The notes under the pieces were generated by a model, which searched no databases, was not told the origin of the DNA, and saw only the letters and a list, made by a program, of their open reading frames with translations. Shown in pieces: positions 5,962-8,810 of a stretch of 8,810 nt of DNA (position 1 is its first letter; every line of letters begins with the position of its first letter). The DNA is from Thermoplasmata archaeon (GTDB lineage: Archaea > Thermoplasmatota > Thermoplasmata > Thermoplasmatales > Thermoplasmataceae), in assembly GCA_021819605.1 (NCBI GenBank), contig JAKAQT010000065.1:1-8810 (forward strand), written 5' to 3'. The position numbers and the translations under genes were made by a program.

Positions 5962-7057
5962 GTGCCTCAACCTTCTCCTCCAGGACAGAAACGGGTATGT
6001 CGTTTATGCCTATGAGCTTGGCAACCCCCTGCCTGTCTCCACGCCCCACAACCCTGCCTTCCACGATGCCAAGATTCTCAAGCCTTTTTACCGACCTGTA
6101 TATTGCAGTGTTCTCCCTGATGGTAACCCCGAACTGTTCAGAGACAATCCTGACGTCCTCAAGAACGCACGACATGGAAGTGCTGGGGTCGTCCCTGAGG
6201 CAGTGGCATATGGAGAGCAGAACAGCAAGGTCCAGGGGATCAAGTTCGTTGAGCTTGCTCTCTGTCACATACGGGTTGATCATGGACTGTGCCGCCCTGA
6301 CATCCTCTATGGAAACCGATGTGCCGTCACGGTACTCGCAGATGTAAATGGACTTCTGGAGTAGCTCTATGGCCACTCTTGCGCTCCCGAATGGTTCTGC
6401 CACATGGCCTATGTGCCTGAGCATATCATCATTTATGGAACCGGGAACCATTGCTATCCTGGCCCTCTCCTCTATGATCCGCACCAGTTCATCCTCGGAG
6501 TACCTGTTGAAAAGAATGCTTGAGAACACGCCCAGGGACTTTCTGTCCCTCTCGGTCATGTAAATGGACGGATCCTCCATTGACACAAGGATTGTGGACA
6601 CCGGGGTGGAGTATATCTCTCCTGCCCTGAGGAGATTGTATAGCCCGTCCCTTTCAAATTTTATGAGGTTTGTGGCTTCATCTATGACAAGGACAATCTT
6701 CCTGCCCTTCTTCTGAGACACCAGGTTGAATCCCCTGAAGATGTCTGAGTAGGACATGTTCCTGGAACCCACAAGCTTGCCCATGTTGTAAAGGGCATCA
6801 ATGAGCAGCATCTTCAGGCTGGAGAACGAGAGAGCATTCTCATAAACAATTATGAAGGCTTTCTCCTCCCTGGCAAGGTACTTCATTGTGGAGGTTTTTC
6901 CTGTGCCGGAATCGCCGAACGCCACCAGGTTGTTGCTTATGCCGGCCCTGAGGGGCTCAAGCATGGTTTTCCTGATTGTCTCTATCTGCACATCTCTGAA
7001 TCTGAGTTTCTGGGGAACATATGAAAAATCAAGTGCATCGGGATTCCTGACTATCAA
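5945..7057 (-). CDS. cdc6: Orc1/Cdc6-family AAA+ ATPase with C-terminal winged helix
   Basis: This 370-residue protein starts in the classic way for archaeal Cdc6 (LDFSYVPQKLRFRD). It has Walker A GDSGTGKT (48-55), Walker B VLVIDEA (122-128) and a lid region with SSILFNRYSEDELVRII. A sensor-2-like FGSARVAIELL follows, with R227. The C-terminal winged helix spans about 275-350 (ENTAIYRSVKRLENLGIVEG). At the sensor-1 position the usual ISND reads VSMED (158-162), so the sensor Asn appears replaced. The family binds origin DNA and recruits MCM, but some archaeal paralogues act instead as damage-response regulators. The start is TTG 7055-7057: an in-frame stop lies at 7079-7081, no ATG or GTG intervenes, and a TATA-like box sits 27 bases upstream, implying a leaderless mRNA. 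It ends inside the last codons of the convergent polymerase gene. Whether it is the main replication initiator or a specialised paralogue cannot be told here. Confidence 0.9.
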   Translation of the reverse strand: MIVRNPDALDFSYVPQKLRFRDVQIETIRKTMLEPLRAGISNNLVAFGDSGTGKTSTMKYLAREEKAFIIVYENALSFSSLKMLLIDALYNMGKLVGSRNMSYSDIFRGFNLVSQKKGRKIVLVIDEATNLIKFERDGLYNLLRAGEIYSTPVSTILVSMEDPSIYMTERDRKSLGVFSSILFNRYSEDELVRIIEERARIAMVPGSINDDMLRHIGHVAEPFGSARVAIELLQKSIYICEYRDGTSVSIEDVRAAQSMINPYVTESKLNELDPLDLAVLLSICHCLRDDPSTSMSCVLEDVRIVSEQFGVTIRENTAIYRSVKRLENLGIVEGRVVGRGDRQGVAKLIGINDIPVSVLEEKVEALIRRN

Positions 7058-7078
7058 CAGGATGTAAACTGAAATGGG

Positions 7079-7089
7079 TTAAAATAAGT
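7079..7089 (-). promoter_or_regulatory. TATA-like element for the cdc6-like gene
   Basis: On the minus strand this reads ACTTATTTTAA, centred about 27 bases before TTG 7057. That is the distance expected for a leaderless archaeal transcript starting at the first codon. It lies in the 41-base gap behind the radical SAM gene, so the ATPase gene can be transcribed on its own even though both genes run the same way. No Shine-Dalgarno sequence precedes the TTG. Confidence 0.5.
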
Positions 7090-7098
7090 TTAGAGGGA

Positions 7099-8778
7099 TC
7101 AGGCACCGCTCATGGCGGCAAGTGAGTGGAACTCATCCCTCTGGTCCAGTCCCCATCTCTTGACCTTATCTATATCAACGCCTTTCTTCCTGGCAACGGA
7201 TTCCACGTACTTCATCATCAGGAGGCCTCCTCCGGATATGAGTGATCCTGTGCCAAGCCTTGCAATTATATTTCCATGGGCATCCCTGAAGCCGTCCCTT
7301 GAGGCCATCTTTGCAAGGTGTCTGTAGGATGCGTAGTACACTGCAAGCTGATCAGCTGTTAGAACATCAGTGTTCAGTTCCCTTGATTTTATCCTTCCCA
7401 GAGGGACATTTACCAGGGGAGTCACCGTGAACTCGAAGGGCCTTCCCTGTGCATATGAGTTGCTGAGCCTGTTGACCATGGAAATGGTATCCCACATATC
7501 CTCAACCGTCTCGCCCTCCTGCCCCACCTGTATTGTGAAAGCAGGCCTCCAGTAATTCCTTGTCTCCACATACACTCCCTGCCAGACAATTTCCTGCCAG
7601 CTGCCATCCGGGCCAATCTTCAGCGGAAGTGTCTTGTTGGGCATATGCCTTTTTGCAAGCTCGTCGCTGCCGGTCTCAACACCCGTCTGGATTCCTATCC
7701 AGTTCCTTGGGCCCGTTTTCAGTATCTTTGAAAGCTTCTCCATCATCTCAGGGTAGCCTGCAGGTATGGATATCCTGCCGTGGGTTGGGTTGGAGGTCTT
7801 TATGCCTGGAACTCCTATGGCTGCGGAAAACAGCTCGGAAAGCGCCTCCTCGTTGGGAGCGAACATGTTGCCGTGCTTGTATCCGAATATCTCGTCGGAG
7901 TGAAGCCATGCGTTATCCAGCCCGCCTCTCTGGTTCACCTTTATCTCGTTTACAATCCTCTCAACGGAATTGTACCTGAGGGGTCGGAGCGTAACCTCAC
8001 AGAAGTCGCATCCAACACCGCATCCCCTCATTACCTCAACCATGCCTTTCATTGAGGGGTTTACTATTTCAGGTATGTCTTCAAGCCTTGGATAGGCTGA
8101 TTTCGTCAGTCCTCTTGCAAGGAACAGGTCATCATTCTTCACAACCTTCTTGAAGCCGTCGTCGTATGTCATGTAACCCTTGTGGAAGAGTGTGCTATCT
8201 ATGCTGTCCTCGGCAATCTGCTCGAAGAGCGTTTCAGCAATATCATCAATTTCGCCCTGGACTATGTAGTCAAAGTTGTATTTCTCTATCTCATCCCTCA
8301 GGATAGTGAATTCCCACACTCCAGGCCCTCCCACAACAAGTTTTGCCTTCTTGCCTGCCCTGGCGGCATTTATGCGGGCTATAAGGGAATCCCATTCCTT
8401 GCGGACCCATGCCATCATCTCGCCGCCAAACAATGCGTAATATGACATGGTTGTGGGGCCTATGCCCAGCGGGTCCATGGTGGACACTCCGATGACCTTA
8501 GTGTCATCCGTTATGAATCTGTCCAGATAGTCTTCGTGCGCCACGGCAATATCCTTCTTTGGGAACTTCCTGAGGAGTGCAGCCTCAATCTTTCTCAGGG
8601 CGTATGGCGCAAAAACAGCCTCACCATTGGGGTGGGCTGGCGGAGCTGGTCCCTTGAGAAACCTGTATACGGGCCCCGGGATAGCCTGCCCAGGAGCACA
8701 TGGCAGAAAATCCAGCAGGGGAAAATTCCTGTATTCGTAACTCAATGTGGAATCTGATACCAGAACAAATTTGGTCAT
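7099..8778 (-). CDS. Radical SAM enzyme with N-terminal B12-binding-type domain (559 aa)
   Basis: The N-terminal part looks like a cobalamin-binding Rossmann domain: KVIGVSTMDPLGIGP (94-108), KLVVGGPGVWEF (146-157) and DYIVQGEIDDI (170-180). The radical SAM domain carries the [4Fe-4S] ligands as RGCGVGCDFCEVT, with C253, C257 and C260 in CX3CX2C spacing. Further on, IGIQTGVETGSDELAKRH is typical of the strand and loop that contact SAM in this superfamily. No membrane segment is seen. Archaeal proteins of this layout opening with SDxTLxxxY are widespread and mostly uncharacterised. Some B12-binding radical SAM enzymes of archaea modify tetraether lipids (GrsA/GrsB ring formation), which would suit a tetraether-making archaeon; a methyltransferase is the main alternative. 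ATG 8778 has AAGGAG nine bases upstream, so the gene may follow another one beyond the window. The Cys motif and fold are clear; the substrate is unknown. Confidence 0.88.
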   Translation of the reverse strand: MTKFVLVSDSTLSYEYRNFPLLDFLPCAPGQAIPGPVYRFLKGPAPPAHPNGEAVFAPYALRKIEAALLRKFPKKDIAVAHEDYLDRFITDDTKVIGVSTMDPLGIGPTTMSYYALFGGEMMAWVRKEWDSLIARINAARAGKKAKLVVGGPGVWEFTILRDEIEKYNFDYIVQGEIDDIAETLFEQIAEDSIDSTLFHKGYMTYDDGFKKVVKNDDLFLARGLTKSAYPRLEDIPEIVNPSMKGMVEVMRGCGVGCDFCEVTLRPLRYNSVERIVNEIKVNQRGGLDNAWLHSDEIFGYKHGNMFAPNEEALSELFSAAIGVPGIKTSNPTHGRISIPAGYPEMMEKLSKILKTGPRNWIGIQTGVETGSDELAKRHMPNKTLPLKIGPDGSWQEIVWQGVYVETRNYWRPAFTIQVGQEGETVEDMWDTISMVNRLSNSYAQGRPFEFTVTPLVNVPLGRIKSRELNTDVLTADQLAVYYASYRHLAKMASRDGFRDAHGNIIARLGTGSLISGGGLLMMKYVESVARKKGVDIDKVKRWGLDQRDEFHSLAAMSGA

Positions 8779-8787
8779 TTTCTATTA

Positions 8788-8793
8788 CTCCTT
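8788..8793 (-). promoter_or_regulatory. Shine-Dalgarno AAGGAG of the radical SAM gene
   Basis: AAGGAG on the minus strand ends nine bases before ATG 8778 and fixes this start. Since the isolated or first genes in this window lack such a site, its presence suggests a leadered or internal cistron. The upstream sequence to the window end is too short to tell which. Confidence 0.75.
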
Positions 8794-8810
8794 ATTGAGA
8801 AGCTAAATGT

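Noticed and set aside
7560..7979. A 139-codon plus-strand frame opposite the radical SAM gene
   Set aside because: It is antisense to well-conserved family sequence, including the stretch just after the Cys motif, with Ser/Arg-rich composition typical of shadow frames.
1..8810. CRISPR arrays, tRNA or rRNA genes
   Set aside because: No regularly spaced repeats and no cloverleaf or rRNA-like stretches were seen on either strand by eye.

Overview
The window reads as a chromosomal segment of an archaeon, most likely a member of the Thermoplasmatales or a close relative. Four things point there. An archaeal Orc1/Cdc6-type AAA+ protein and an archaeal PolB2-type DNA polymerase are both present. 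Codon use leans strongly on ATA (Ile) and AGG (Arg). Three genes have TATA-like elements about 25-35 bases before the start codon, giving leaderless or nearly leaderless mRNAs, while internal genes carry Shine-Dalgarno sequences. The GH15 hydrolase is also of the cytoplasmic archaeal type. The genus cannot be fixed from sequence reading alone.

Layout. Positions 1-745 hold the 5' part of an IS256-type insertion sequence on the minus strand. Its transposase frame is closed by a TAG inside a duplicated, diverged segment at 40-142, so the element looks broken or chimeric. Positions 746-1369 are about 620 bases without a convincing gene. A GH15 glucoamylase/trehalase-like enzyme follows on the plus strand (1370-3226) behind its own promoter. 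Next is a compact plus-strand operon: a 137-aa orphan (3301-3714), a 76-aa helical orphan (3716-3946) and an exonuclease-less B-family polymerase of the PolB2/Dpo2 type (3943-5961). A TATA box sits 25 bases before the first gene, and the genes are separated by +1 and -4 bases. Converging on it, with a 17-base 3' overlap, is a Cdc6-like AAA+ ATPase gene (7057 down to 5945). Upstream of that on the same strand is a B12-binding-type radical SAM enzyme (8778 down to 7099).

The most interesting unit is 3300-7057: a polymerase with eroded proofreading and altered catalytic motifs, two small co-translated partners of unknown function, and an initiator-family ATPase beside it. In Sulfolobales, Dpo2 belongs to a DNA-damage-induced operon and an Orc1/Cdc6 paralogue (Orc1-2) controls that response. 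The arrangement here suggests a related damage-response or translesion module in another archaeal lineage. The polymerase also ends in a PCNA-binding-like QxxLxxF motif. The family calls are firm; the functional link is inference. The GH15 enzyme and the radical SAM enzyme look metabolically unrelated to this module.
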